From Algoriphagus alkaliphilus (GTDB taxonomy: Bacteria; Bacteroidota; Bacteroidia; Cytophagales; Cyclobacteriaceae): DNA of 64,000 nt. The position numbers and the translations under genes were made by a program. Below, piece by piece: positions 34,695-43,973 of the stretch. The first letter of the stretch is position 1. Each line of letters opens with the position of its first letter. The stretch lies in the NCBI RefSeq assembly GCF_900103735.1, contig NZ_FMXE01000005.1, forward strand, positions 62,001-126,000. The letters run 5' to 3'. A model generated the notes under the pieces. The model was not told the origin of the DNA. It made no database searches and saw only the letters and a program-made list of their open reading frames with translations.

Positions 34695-36812
34695 ATGCCT
34701 AAAGTTTCCCGGATTATTCCGATTCTTGAAAACCTCCTTTTCTTCTGGCTGGGATTGGCCTTGGTGCTGAGTTTGGCCGGAGATCGACTGGAAATCCCCG
34801 CCCTTCTGCAAGTATTGGGAAGAGCTCACCCGCTTATCCTTCACTTCCCGATTGTACTGCTATTGATGGCGGTCGGCTTGCTTTGGCTTTCAGATCTACG
34901 GTTAAAAAATGCCGGTGCCCAAATTTTATTGGTTGGGGGAAATCTGACCGGAATCACAGTCGTGGCGGGATTGATCCTTGCCACAGAAGACTACGATGGA
35001 GATGCTCTGGTTTGGCATCAATGGCTAGGACTCGCTTCCTTACTGCTTTCGGTTTTGATTTACTTTTTCAGGGAAAAGTCCGCCAATTTTCTTCGGATTT
35101 CCACAGGGACATTGGCTCTTGCAATAATTCTTACCGGTCATTTCGGGGCAAATCTGACCCATGGCGAAGATTTTCTTTTGGCTCCGATTCAGTCGAAGGA
35201 GACTGAATTTGTTGCGTTGGAAGATGCGGAGGTTTTTGAGCATTTGGTTCAGCCCATTTTAGAAGCGAAATGCATCGCCTGTCACAAGGAAGGCAAAGTC
35301 AAAGGGGAACTTCGGATGGATCAGTTAGCCGGATTGCAAAAAGGCGGAAAAAGCGGGCCTTTTGTTGTTCCGGGTGACATGGAAAAATCGCTTTTGATTC
35401 AGCGGATCAATCTCCCAAAAGATGAAAAAGAACACATGCCTCCAAAGAATAAAACCCAACTGACAGATGAGGAGATTGAAATCCTCGAAGCCTGGGTGGC
35501 AGCCGGGAGTTCCTTTGATCAAAAGGTCTCCGAACTAAAATCCGAAGAACCGCTTTTCCAGCTCGCTTCAAACCGATTCTCCAATCAGAAAACGTACAGC
35601 TTTGGCCCAGCTTCGGATTCAGATATCAAAAAGCTGAACAATTTCTTCCGAAAGGTAAATCCGGTATTTCCGGGATCACCGGCATTGGAAGTCGCTTATT
35701 ATGGAATTTCCACCTTTGATGCGGCCTCACTCCAAGACTTGAAAAAAGTGAACAAGCAGGTGGTTAGATTGAATCTAAATCGGATGCCACTTGCTACTGT
35801 TGATTTGAGTTTTCTGCGAAACTTCCCCAATCTAGAAGAGCTTCAGCTCAACTTCACCGGAGTCAAACCGGAGCAACTTTCAAATCTGGAAGGCCTCGAA
35901 AATCTCCGAAATCTTGCGCTTTCGGGAAATGAATTTGGCTCATCCTCCGTCTCTGAACTCAGTAAACTTAAACAGGTAAGAAAGCTTTTTCTCTGGAATT
36001 CCGGATTGGATGAGACAGCAAAGGAAGAGCTCAAAAAGGGTTTACCACAGGCCCAAATTGATTTTGGGTTCGATGGAAAAGGCATCATCTACGCGCTAAA
36101 TCCACCAAAAATCGAGTTTGAAAAGACCCTGTTTCAGGATTCCATGGAGCTGATACTATCCCACCCGATTCGTACCGCCGAGATCCGGTATTCATTGGAT
36201 GGAACCGAACCGGATAGCATTCAAAGTCCAATTTATTCCGGTCCGATCTGGCTCAAAAAAACAGTTCAGATACGTGCAAAAGCTTTTTCCCGAGACTGGA
36301 AAGGCAGTGTAATCACCTCCAATTTAGTATTCAAAGAAGGAATAAAACCCCAATCCTATCAGCTCGCTTTTGAGCCAAACCCCCGTTACAAGGCCAAAGG
36401 AGCCACTTCGCTGTTTGATGGGATAAAAGGAAAAACCAATCACACCTCCGGGGATTGGCTGGGTTTTACAGACACGCCACTGGAGATTGAGATTTTTCTG
36501 GAAAAAAATTCCGCTCCGAAATACCTCAGCCTGAGTTTTCTACTTAATGAAGGAGCTTATATTTTCCCTCCGGAATCGGTTGAGATCTGGACAGGTGGAC
36601 AGGCGGGTTGGCAGAAAATCACCCAAACTCCAACCCAAGTCTCTTCAAAATTGGAAGAGGTGAGATTTGGTGTTTTAACTTATTCACTACCCGAAGTATC
36701 CTTCGACAAACTTAAAGTCAGACTGAAACCAATCTCAAAACTGCCAGCTTGGCATCCCGGAGCAGGAGCAAAAGGGTGGGTGTTTGTGGATGAGATTTTG
36801 TTGAATTTATAA
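34695..36812 (+). CDS. membrane cytochrome c protein with LRR and chitobiase-type C-terminal domain
   Basis: This 705-aa protein mixes several modules. About five membrane spans fill residues 1-155 and resemble DUF2231 (AHPLILHFPIVLLLMA). A cytochrome-c-like part follows (C193-IAC-H197-KEG, with a distal HMPPKNKTQLTDEE segment). Leucine-rich repeats cover about 345-455. Near 485-550 is a CHB_HEX_C-type domain (RYSLDGTEPDS, IQIRAKAFSRDWKGS-like), also seen at the end of the nearby GH20 enzyme. A last beta-sandwich, perhaps F5/8-type, ends the protein. It follows the DUF1501 gene by 9 nt. It may be the membrane electron acceptor and docking partner for the two upstream proteins (inference). Confidence 0.82.
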   Translation: MPKVSRIIPILENLLFFWLGLALVLSLAGDRLEIPALLQVLGRAHPLILHFPIVLLLMAVGLLWLSDLRLKNAGAQILLVGGNLTGITVVAGLILATEDYDGDALVWHQWLGLASLLLSVLIYFFREKSANFLRISTGTLALAIILTGHFGANLTHGEDFLLAPIQSKETEFVALEDAEVFEHLVQPILEAKCIACHKEGKVKGELRMDQLAGLQKGGKSGPFVVPGDMEKSLLIQRINLPKDEKEHMPPKNKTQLTDEEIEILEAWVAAGSSFDQKVSELKSEEPLFQLASNRFSNQKTYSFGPASDSDIKKLNNFFRKVNPVFPGSPALEVAYYGISTFDAASLQDLKKVNKQVVRLNLNRMPLATVDLSFLRNFPNLEELQLNFTGVKPEQLSNLEGLENLRNLALSGNEFGSSSVSELSKLKQVRKLFLWNSGLDETAKEELKKGLPQAQIDFGFDGKGIIYALNPPKIEFEKTLFQDSMELILSHPIRTAEIRYSLDGTEPDSIQSPIYSGPIWLKKTVQIRAKAFSRDWKGSVITSNLVFKEGIKPQSYQLAFEPNPRYKAKGATSLFDGIKGKTNHTSGDWLGFTDTPLEIEIFLEKNSAPKYLSLSFLLNEGAYIFPPESVEIWTGGQAGWQKITQTPTQVSSKLEEVRFGVLTYSLPEVSFDKLKVRLKPISKLPAWHPGAGAKGWVFVDEILLNL

Positions 36813-36827
36813 TCCCCTAACCCTACT

Positions 36828-37568
36828 ATGAGCCCAAGTCCATCCAAGCAATTTCAAGATGTGGTATTCGAAAAACTCCGACGCGCTTTCCGTCAGGAAA
36901 AAGAAATTTATACAGCCGCAAAATGGATTGCTGAATCCATTGCCAGTGAAGGTTGGATATATACCAGTGGAACGGGACATTCCCACATGCTTGCCGAAGA
37001 GATCTTTTATCGTGCAGGGGGCTTTGCGAGAGTGATTCCAATCCTCGACCCGGATTTAATGCTTCACAAGGATGCCTCCGGAAGTACCGAGGTGGAACGA
37101 AGAGAGGGCTACGCTGAAAAACTTTTCAAGTCCTATTCCTTGACAAACAAGGACGTTTTCATCATTTCTTCCAACTCAGGAAGAAATTCGGTCAGTATTG
37201 AAATGGCTCAATTAGCGCAAAAAAAAGGTGCAAAAGTAATCGCACTTACAAATCATGCACACAGCAAAGCAGTGGATTCCAGGCATTCATCGGGTCTTAA
37301 GCTGTTTCAAGTAAGCGATATTTTCTTGGACACCTGCGGTGAAATTGGCGACGCTTCGATCAAATTGGAAGGTTTGGAATCAAAAGTCGGAGCGACTTCT
37401 ACCGTTGTGGGTGCGGCATTGCTCAATGCCATCATGGTACAGGCGACTGCCATTCTTTTGGAAAATGGAACTGTGCCTGAAATTTTCAACAGCTCTAATT
37501 CAGATAATGGAGAGGCTTACAATGATTCCCTCATCGCCAAATACAAATCGCAGGTTAAAATCCTTTAA
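36828..37568 (+). CDS. SIS-domain phosphosugar isomerase-like protein
   Basis: This 246-aa protein belongs to the UPF0309-type SIS family. It has a sugar-phosphate-binding pattern (YTSGTGHSHMLAEEIFYRAGG; FIISSNSGRNSVSIEMA; IALTNHAHSKAVDSRHSSG). Proteins of this type act on or bind amino-sugar phosphates, but no reaction is proven for this branch. It starts 15 nt after the membrane cytochrome gene on the same strand and overlaps the GH20 gene end by 4 nt in convergent orientation. This places it as the sugar-handling member of the cytochrome/DUF1501 operon. Confidence 0.85.
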   Translation: MSPSPSKQFQDVVFEKLRRAFRQEKEIYTAAKWIAESIASEGWIYTSGTGHSHMLAEEIFYRAGGFARVIPILDPDLMLHKDASGSTEVERREGYAEKLFKSYSLTNKDVFIISSNSGRNSVSIEMAQLAQKKGAKVIALTNHAHSKAVDSRHSSGLKLFQVSDIFLDTCGEIGDASIKLEGLESKVGATSTVVGAALLNAIMVQATAILLENGTVPEIFNSSNSDNGEAYNDSLIAKYKSQVKIL

Positions 37569-40078
37569 TCCAGAAAGATTGAAGCGCCGGCATTTCCGGA
37601 AGGAGTAAAAACACGAAACTTCTCCCCTCCTTTGTGCGGAATTGGGTTGGAATAAATCGCTGAGGACTCGCTTGGTTCAGACCCATCCTGAGTATATCGA
37701 ATGACCAATCCCGGTGTCTGCACATTGGCATAAATCATCCCGTCTTTGACCATTACTCCAGATTTTGGAATCCGATGATTGAAGCCACCCCGGAGTTTTT
37801 CCAATCGGGGAATCTCTTTTTGTCCGATCAGATTTGCAAAAACATTCCATTCGACAAGCCTTTTTGTCTTCATTTCTTCTTCAGATTCGGCATCCGACCA
37901 TGCAGGATCTCCTACCCAAGCCCGTTCGATGTACCCAAGCATTTTTGGGAAAAGATAATACTCCAGCATCTCAGGACTTTTCACTGTTTCAGTCCATAGT
38001 TGCCCTGACACTCCGATGATATTCTTTTTGCCCTCGGGACTCAACTTGGTGAAGGATGCTTGGACTGATGCCCAGCTCCATTCCTTTCCCTCAATCGTCT
38101 GATCATGCGAAAGGTAAAGTTTGCCGGGCACCGTCTTCCAGGCCTGATACATATCAGTCACACCACTCCAAGTATGTCCACGCTCATTCGGATCCCAATC
38201 ATAGGCTAAGTCAAAATAGAAATTGGCACTGGAGCAGATCACAACCGGATAGCCGGCATTTGCCAACCTGTAGGCCATATCCTCTCCTCCCCAGCCTGCC
38301 ACGGCATTCCAGGCATAGAGTCGCCAATTTTGGTCTGCAAACTTAGTATTCGGTACAACGGAATTACCAAAATGAGTCTGTCCGATTTCCTCCCAACCGC
38401 CCATTTCCAAACCATATTTCTTCAAAATGGAAGCTGCACGACTCCGGAAATAGTCATTCAAATCTTCCAATTTGATGTCTGGATTTTTAGCCAGAAAGTC
38501 CTTGCAAGTCGGGGAAGCTGTCCACACTCCACTTGGTACTTCGTCACCTCCGGTATGCCAATTTTTCAGTTCCACACCGGTATTTTGATACATGGCTTTC
38601 ACTTCCAAAACTAGTTTTTCATAAAAAGCGTAAGTTGATTCCTGACAGACACAAACCGTATTTCCTCTGAAGTTTTGGGCAGAAAGGTACTTGCTCTGAT
38701 CATCATCCTCGGCCAATCGATACTGTAAGGCCTCGGAGGTTTTTCCGGCTTTTAGCAATTTGCTGTAGCGACTTTCCATCGCTAATATGGCCGCTCTGGA
38801 ATGTGCCGGCACACCAAATTCAGGAATGACTTCAATTTGAAGCCCTTTTGCGTAAGCTAAAATTTCCTGAAAATCCGAAACTGTATAAAACCCAGATCCA
38901 GCTTGACTTTTTTTAGGATCAGCTCCCGAGGCATAATAAGGCCACAAAAAATCCGATTCATCTTCAGAAAATCCTCTTTTACTTCCAAACTCAGTTAATT
39001 CCGGCAGACCCGGAATTTGCAATCTCCATCCCTCATCGTTAGCCAAATTGAAGTGAAAGACATTGAGTTTGTAAATGGACATCAAATCCAATAGCTTCAA
39101 AATTTGGGATTTGGGTTGAAAATTACGGGCCACATCCAGGAAAAACCCCCGATAGCTATAGGCAGGATAATCCTCAATCTCCACCTGTGGAAGAATGAAT
39201 TCATCAGTTATCCGTGTTGAAAAATCAGCAGGCATCATCGCCAAGAAAGACTGAACCCCATACATTGCCCCCTTTGGTGAAGAGGCAGAGATAAAGACTA
39301 ATCGTTTTGCTATGGAAATTTTATACCCCTCCACAGGCAATTCTGAAGATTTGACAATCCGGATTTGAATAGGAGCCTCTGCCCTGTTTACCGTGGGTTT
39401 GTACCCTTGCTTTATTGCCAGAAGGAGGAATTTTGAAGCTTCCTCAAATTCCGGAATTCCCACCACGGCCAATCCTGCATTCTTGATTTTCAGGGTTTCT
39501 CCGGTGTATTTCCAAGACTTTGGAGTGGGAAGAAATGGAGGAAGTTGCTCCTTGGGAAGTAAAGACAAGCCTTCATTTTGACTGTAAATCCTTGCTGCGG
39601 TCGGAATTGGCAGAGGTGTGGAAGCTGCCATCTCTCTAAATTGATCTAGACTTATGGCCTCCACTTGATACTCTTTTATTTCAAAATGAGTCCCATCTGC
39701 ATCCTGAAAAATCAATCCCTCGGGGGCGTAGGAATTTTTCAGATAAGGACCTCTTGATTGGTAGGTAATGGAGATTTCTTCTCCCCGTTTGAAAACGGGA
39801 CTTGCGTTTTTCCCCTCCAAAACAAAAAAATCTCCTTGCAAGTGTCGTATCTGAAAAGGCTCTGTTTGAACCTGCGTGTTGACTGAAATGAAAACAGAAT
39901 TGAAATAGAGTTTCCAACCTGCATCAAGATCAGATGAGCCAGTATTGGATAAAGTTAGTTTCGCCCGGTGAAATTCCGGGCTTTCAAATCGGTTTTCAAG
40001 AATTTCCCACTTGGCATTCACTTGAGCCCAAGATTGGGTATAAAGAAAAAGAAGTAATAGCGGCAATACTTTATTCAT
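37565..40078 (-). CDS. GH20 beta-N-acetylhexosaminidase, exported
   Basis: This 837-aa protein has a signal peptide MNKVLPLLLLFLYTQSWAQ. It shows the full domain order of chitobiase-type enzymes: an N-terminal CHB_HEX carbohydrate-binding domain (about 20-165), a GH20b domain (about 180-300), the GH20 barrel (about 305-650), and a CHB_HEX_C domain at the end (RYTQDGSEPSESSAIYS). The catalytic acid pair is in HTGGDEVPSG near residue 511, the substrate-assisted Asp-Glu of GH20. It removes terminal GlcNAc or GalNAc from chitin-derived or glycan chains in the periplasm or outside. It faces the SIS gene convergently. A possible -7 box is at 40186-40193 on the minus strand. Confidence 0.93.
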   Translation of the reverse strand: MNKVLPLLLLFLYTQSWAQVNAKWEILENRFESPEFHRAKLTLSNTGSSDLDAGWKLYFNSVFISVNTQVQTEPFQIRHLQGDFFVLEGKNASPVFKRGEEISITYQSRGPYLKNSYAPEGLIFQDADGTHFEIKEYQVEAISLDQFREMAASTPLPIPTAARIYSQNEGLSLLPKEQLPPFLPTPKSWKYTGETLKIKNAGLAVVGIPEFEEASKFLLLAIKQGYKPTVNRAEAPIQIRIVKSSELPVEGYKISIAKRLVFISASSPKGAMYGVQSFLAMMPADFSTRITDEFILPQVEIEDYPAYSYRGFFLDVARNFQPKSQILKLLDLMSIYKLNVFHFNLANDEGWRLQIPGLPELTEFGSKRGFSEDESDFLWPYYASGADPKKSQAGSGFYTVSDFQEILAYAKGLQIEVIPEFGVPAHSRAAILAMESRYSKLLKAGKTSEALQYRLAEDDDQSKYLSAQNFRGNTVCVCQESTYAFYEKLVLEVKAMYQNTGVELKNWHTGGDEVPSGVWTASPTCKDFLAKNPDIKLEDLNDYFRSRAASILKKYGLEMGGWEEIGQTHFGNSVVPNTKFADQNWRLYAWNAVAGWGGEDMAYRLANAGYPVVICSSANFYFDLAYDWDPNERGHTWSGVTDMYQAWKTVPGKLYLSHDQTIEGKEWSWASVQASFTKLSPEGKKNIIGVSGQLWTETVKSPEMLEYYLFPKMLGYIERAWVGDPAWSDAESEEEMKTKRLVEWNVFANLIGQKEIPRLEKLRGGFNHRIPKSGVMVKDGMIYANVQTPGLVIRYTQDGSEPSESSAIYSNPIPHKGGEKFRVFTPSGNAGASIFLD

Positions 40079-40245
40079 AGACGAGTGAGCTTGAGGCTTG
40101 AAAATTAAATATAGCCCTTATCAAAAAAATATACTATCCCCAAAGTAAAGTGCAATCACTTTCCCCATTCTGTTTTTATCCTAAACAAAAATACCTAGCT
40201 TAAACCGTTAAAAAGGCGTTGAAACCGCTTTTGGAAAGCACTTTT

Positions 40246-41121
40246 ATGCAGACAGAGCCTAACCGCAAACCATCCGTAATATTTTTTTCAGATATCATCG
40301 GGGACACCAGATTGATGGGACAAGATGAAAATGCTGCCTTTGAGCTAATGAAGCTCAATCTGAAGATCCTCCAAGAAGTACTGGCAAATTACCGGGGAAC
40401 CTCATCAAAGAGTTGGGGGATGGTACACTTGCAGTAACTCCTATTTGCCTTATCAAAATATTGGGTGGATATTCAAGATTTTGGGGAAGCAAAATGAAGC
40501 AAATCAATGGTTTGACAAGAGCCTCGATATCAGTAAAAACCCTGTCACTTATGAGTTGAAGGCTATTTCGGTAATTGAACTGGGGAAAAAATCAGAAGCC
40601 CTTAAACTTTTGGGAAATATTTCATTACAGGACAGCGCGGAATCTATTTTACGGGTAGCAGGATCTATCCTTTTTTATTCGGGGGATTATTATCCGGCAT
40701 TTAAAGTTTGGAATATTTCTATCCGGCGAAACATCAAGGTTGGTTTTGACAAATACTATAGTACCCCGATCAATTACGCTTACCTCCTTAAGAAAAAAGG
40801 AGATTCATTACGTGCTGATTCACTCTTAAATGCGGCAGTCCAAGTAAAAATAGAGGCGATGAGTTTAGGTTCTGAAGATTACTATTTACCCTTGATATAG
40901 CTATTGCCTACGCAGTCAAGGGCCAACCTTTTGAGTCCATGAAATATCTCCAAATTGCTTATGAAAGAGGCTGGCGGGATTACTTTTTCACAGAATTTAA
41001 TCCTGCATTCGAAAAACTGAGAAGTGACAATCGCTATATCAAAATACTCAAGAAAATTCGGACAGACATTGATTCTTTAAATCAGAAATTGACCTCTACC
41101 TCCCTGCAAAGGGATAAATAA
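40246..41121 (+). pseudogene. decayed class III adenylate cyclase with TPR domain
   Basis: Three ORF pieces align to one ancestral gene. Piece one is a cyclase start (VIFFSDIIGDTRLMGQDENA), which fits class III cyclase DIVGYT-type motifs. After GT a single-base loss breaks the frame; the shifted frame reads IKELGDGTLAVTP. The frame then jumps to a TPR piece (PYQNIGWIFKILGKQNEA) with the middle of the gene deleted near 40440. A second one-base loss near 40889 breaks the last TPR; the restored reading is TLDIAIAYAVKGQPF. About half of a usual cyclase-TPR protein remains. No product is expected. Confidence 0.75.
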
Positions 41122-41760
41122 CTCCATTGAATGATTCGTTTCTAATAGCTGAAGGTATCCCTCCTTTTGAATGAATCAAACCTGCAACCAAAGCTGCTGC
41201 CATGGATATTCCAGACATGGTTGCGTATTGGTTTCCCGGAAAAGTTGAAAACACATTTTCTCCGGGAGCCATCCAATTGACTGATGGAACACCTATATTT
41301 ACCATAGGGGCTAAAAGCAGTGAACCCGTTGTAATCAAACGCATTAGAACCGATTGTGAAAACATTTGGGCCATTGATACAGCCTGGAAAATTTTGGCTG
41401 GATTGGTGGGATGAGGTTTGATTATCGACATTGCCTGCCGACATTTCAACAAAAAGTCCTTTGGTACCTAAATCAAGAATCAATTCACTCAATACTGCAA
41501 TAAAACCCACTCCTGCATCTGCAAATTGTTTTTTGGAGGTACAGAAAGTCCTTTCCCTCTGGCAAATTCATTTACTCGATTGAGTTTTCTGTCTCTGTTA
41601 AACTTGTTTGCACGCTCCTGGCTTTCCCGGTATTCGTTGTTTATCCTTGCCTTTCGCACAGGAGCCTCAAAAGACTCTTTCATCAGGACTACAACTTACC
41701 CTGTGAAAAGGTAATTGTTGAAATAAAGAAAAGGCAAAAAGCCAGTAATAAATATTTCAT
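41096..41760 (-). pseudogene. decayed S8 (subtilisin-like) serine protease
   Basis: Minus-strand fragments rebuild a protease. The ATG at 41760 starts a clear signal peptide (MKYLLLAFCLFFISTITFSQ) that is stopped soon after by several in-frame stops. A second frame gives a prodomain-like piece (RKLNRVNEFARGKGLSVPP). A third gives LGTKGLFVEMSAGNVDN, the subtilase Asn region. A fourth gives MAPGENVFSTFPGNQYATMSGISMAAALVAGLI, in which the catalytic GTS Ser region reads GIS. Large deletions and at least three frame changes are present. It overlaps the cyclase pseudogene end by 26 nt. Confidence 0.75.
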
Positions 41761-41836
41761 GAGCTCTTGAATTTTATGTAGAATAATTTAGCTTTCTGAT
41801 GTAACCATTTAATTTCATATATTTATCCTATATCAG

Positions 41837-42514
41837 ATGAAGGAAATGGACATTTTTAAAGGACAAGGCATCATAGAGTTTACTGAACGCTTCAAAACTG
41901 ATGAAGATTGTAAAAAGTACCTCAGTGAATTGAAGTGGAATCATGGATTTATATGCAGGAAATGCGGTCATCATGGAAGCCAAGTCCGCAAAGACTACTC
42001 CAGAACGTGCAACAAGTGTAGTGATACCGAAAGCCCTGGAGCTGATACCCTGTTCCACAAAGTGAAATTTGGTCTTTTGAAGGCTTTTCACATCTGCTTT
42101 GAAATGGCCACTACGACTAAGAGCCTCTCTGCTCTTCAGGTGTCCAAGCGATACGGTGTTCGGCCGCAAACGGCCAGAATGTTCATGCATAAAGTGCGTG
42201 AGGCAATGAAATCCAGTGAATCTCAACCCCTCACTGGCAGGGTGCATGTAGATGAGTTTGTTTTTGGATGTAAAGAAACAGGACACGTAGGGAGAGGGTA
42301 TTGAGGGAAGAAGAAAAAGGTGGTTTGTGTAGTCGAATTGACCGATTTAGGCAAAGTGAAACGGTTTTATGCCTTGCAGATCAAGGATTTTTCGGCTAAA
42401 TCTTTACTTCCGATCTTCGAAAGACATGTCTCCAAAGACGCTCAGGTCACGACGGACGAATGGAAAGGGTATCGTCCAATAGAGGAAGAGTATTCTATCA
42501 GTCAAATCCCCTAA
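41837..42514 (+). pseudogene. IS1595-family transposase, broken and truncated
   Basis: The reading frame starts at ATG 41837 and has the IS1595/ISXO2 layout. A zinc ribbon (ICRKCGHHGSQ and RTCNKCSD) comes first, then ADTLFHKVKFGLLKAFHICFEM, the HTH-like VSKRYGVRPQTARMFMHKVREAM and a catalytic start GRVHVDEFVFGCKE. An in-frame TGA at 42302-42304 interrupts it; the same frame continues (KKKKVVCVVELTDLGK, TTDEWKGYRPI) and then stops early, without the C-terminal DDE block. No terminal repeats were found, so the element ends are unclear. It is an old, inactive insertion. Confidence 0.8.
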
Positions 42515-42748
42515 AAATTAAATGATTTAAAAATCATTAGGATTGGTGATGACTAAGTTACCAAAACAAAACTTTTGAGCTTAACTCGATGTAAAAATAT
42601 TTTTGGAAATTTTCGGAAATTAAACCAAATTAAATTTGGCAGAGACTTGTTTTCAGGATAAATTTTAACTTTATTAAATAACACTTTCCTGATTTTTTCA
42701 AAGAAGCTTTTATCTTAGGCAAAACTATTTCACCCGAAAAACCCACCT

Positions 42749-43894
42749 ATGACCATCGATTCACAAGCCAAGGTTTTGAGCAATCGCTACCTTGCCCTCG
42801 ACGTACTCCGGGGAATGACGATTGCATTTATGATAATCGTCAATACGCCCGGGAATTGGAGTGCCCTCTATGCCCCATTGGCACATGCCGACTGGCATGG
42901 ATTTACGCCCACAGATCTGGTATTTCCAACCTTTCTCTTTGTAGTCGGCAATGCCATGAGTTTTGCCATGAAAAAGCTTCAGGAGATCCCCAAGGCACAG
43001 TTTTACAAAAAAGTATTCAAGCGAACTTTTCTGATTTTTCTGATCGGCTGGCTGTTGAATGCCTTTCCTTTTTTCGATTACAATGAAGCTGGAGAAATCG
43101 TATTTATCAATCTGACTGAGGTTCGTTTGGTGGGCGTTTTACAGCGAATTGCCTTATGCTACTTCTTTGCTGCCCTAATTCTGTATTGGGGTGGGGAAAA
43201 ATTAGGTTGGATTTTCAGCGGACTTGCCTTGATTGCCTATTGGCCAATCATGTACTATTTCGGTGATGCGGGTGACCCCTACAGTCTGACAGGGAACGCC
43301 GCCATCAAACTGGACAGGATTTTAATCGGGGAAAGCCGCATGTACATGGGCGAAGGGATTCCCTTTGACCCTGAGGGAATTCTCAGTACCCTCACTTCCA
43401 TCGTCAATGTCATCGCTGGATATCTGACAGGAAAGCTGATCCAGCGAAAAGGCAATACCATTGCCACGATCCAAACACTTTTTGTTTCAGGGATTTTATT
43501 GGTTGTACTGAGTTATGCCTGGGACTTGATCTTTCCTATCAATAAAAAAATCTGGACAAGCCCCTATGTCTCGCTTACTGTAGGTTGGGATTTGCTGATT
43601 TTGGGTGGTTTAATTTTTATCATCGAGCTTCGTAAGCACACCTCCTGGACATTCTTTTTCCAAGCCTTTGGACGCAATCCACTCATTCTATATGTACTCT
43701 CCGGAGTGGTGATTTCCATTTTCTCCATGATTCCCGTGGGAGAAAATAGCCTTCAGGATGCAATTTATTCCACCCTCTTTACCAGCTGGCTATCTCCAAA
43801 AAATGCCTCCTTCCTATTTGCGATCAGCTACATGCTTTTGATTTGGGCGATTGGTTATTGGATGGACCAGCGAAAGATCTACATCAGGGTTTAA
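42749..43894 (+). CDS. NagX-like membrane acyltransferase (heparan-glucosaminide N-acetyltransferase family)
   Basis: This 381-aa protein has about ten membrane spans. The family front LDVLRGMTIAFMIIVNTPG and HADWHGFTPTDLVFPTFLFVVG is exact; the first His is a candidate catalytic residue by comparison with HGSNAT. The Leu-Arg-Gly pattern and length match bacterial NagX/DUF5009 proteins, which sit in GlcNAc-use regulons in several bacteria. They may transfer acetyl groups across the membrane to amino sugars (family knowledge, not shown here). It lies 2.7 kb from the GH20 enzyme, on the other side of the decayed belt. A TAAATTTG box at 42631-42638 may be its -7 site. Confidence 0.85.
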   Translation: MTIDSQAKVLSNRYLALDVLRGMTIAFMIIVNTPGNWSALYAPLAHADWHGFTPTDLVFPTFLFVVGNAMSFAMKKLQEIPKAQFYKKVFKRTFLIFLIGWLLNAFPFFDYNEAGEIVFINLTEVRLVGVLQRIALCYFFAALILYWGGEKLGWIFSGLALIAYWPIMYYFGDAGDPYSLTGNAAIKLDRILIGESRMYMGEGIPFDPEGILSTLTSIVNVIAGYLTGKLIQRKGNTIATIQTLFVSGILLVVLSYAWDLIFPINKKIWTSPYVSLTVGWDLLILGGLIFIIELRKHTSWTFFFQAFGRNPLILYVLSGVVISIFSMIPVGENSLQDAIYSTLFTSWLSPKNASFLFAISYMLLIWAIGYWMDQRKIYIRV

Positions 43895-43918
43895 AAAAAA
43901 ACGATACGCCTGAAAACC

Positions 43919-43972
43919 AAGCTATTGAAGTAAAATGTAAATTCATTCATCTTTTTACTTCAATAGCTTTTT
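43919..43972 (+). terminator. intrinsic terminator of the NagX-like gene
   Basis: A 17-bp perfect stem AAGCTATTGAAGTAAAA / TTTTACTTCAATAGCTT has a 17-nt loop and a T run that ends 2 nt before the next start codon. Confidence 0.75.
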
Positions 43973-43973
43973 T

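Noticed and set aside
41096-41510. Intact secreted protease
   Set aside because: Signal peptide, prodomain and catalytic parts lie in different frames with deletions, and the catalytic Ser region is altered.
42515-42748. Terminal inverted repeats of the IS1595 remnant
   Set aside because: No matching ends were found on either side; the element is too decayed to set borders.
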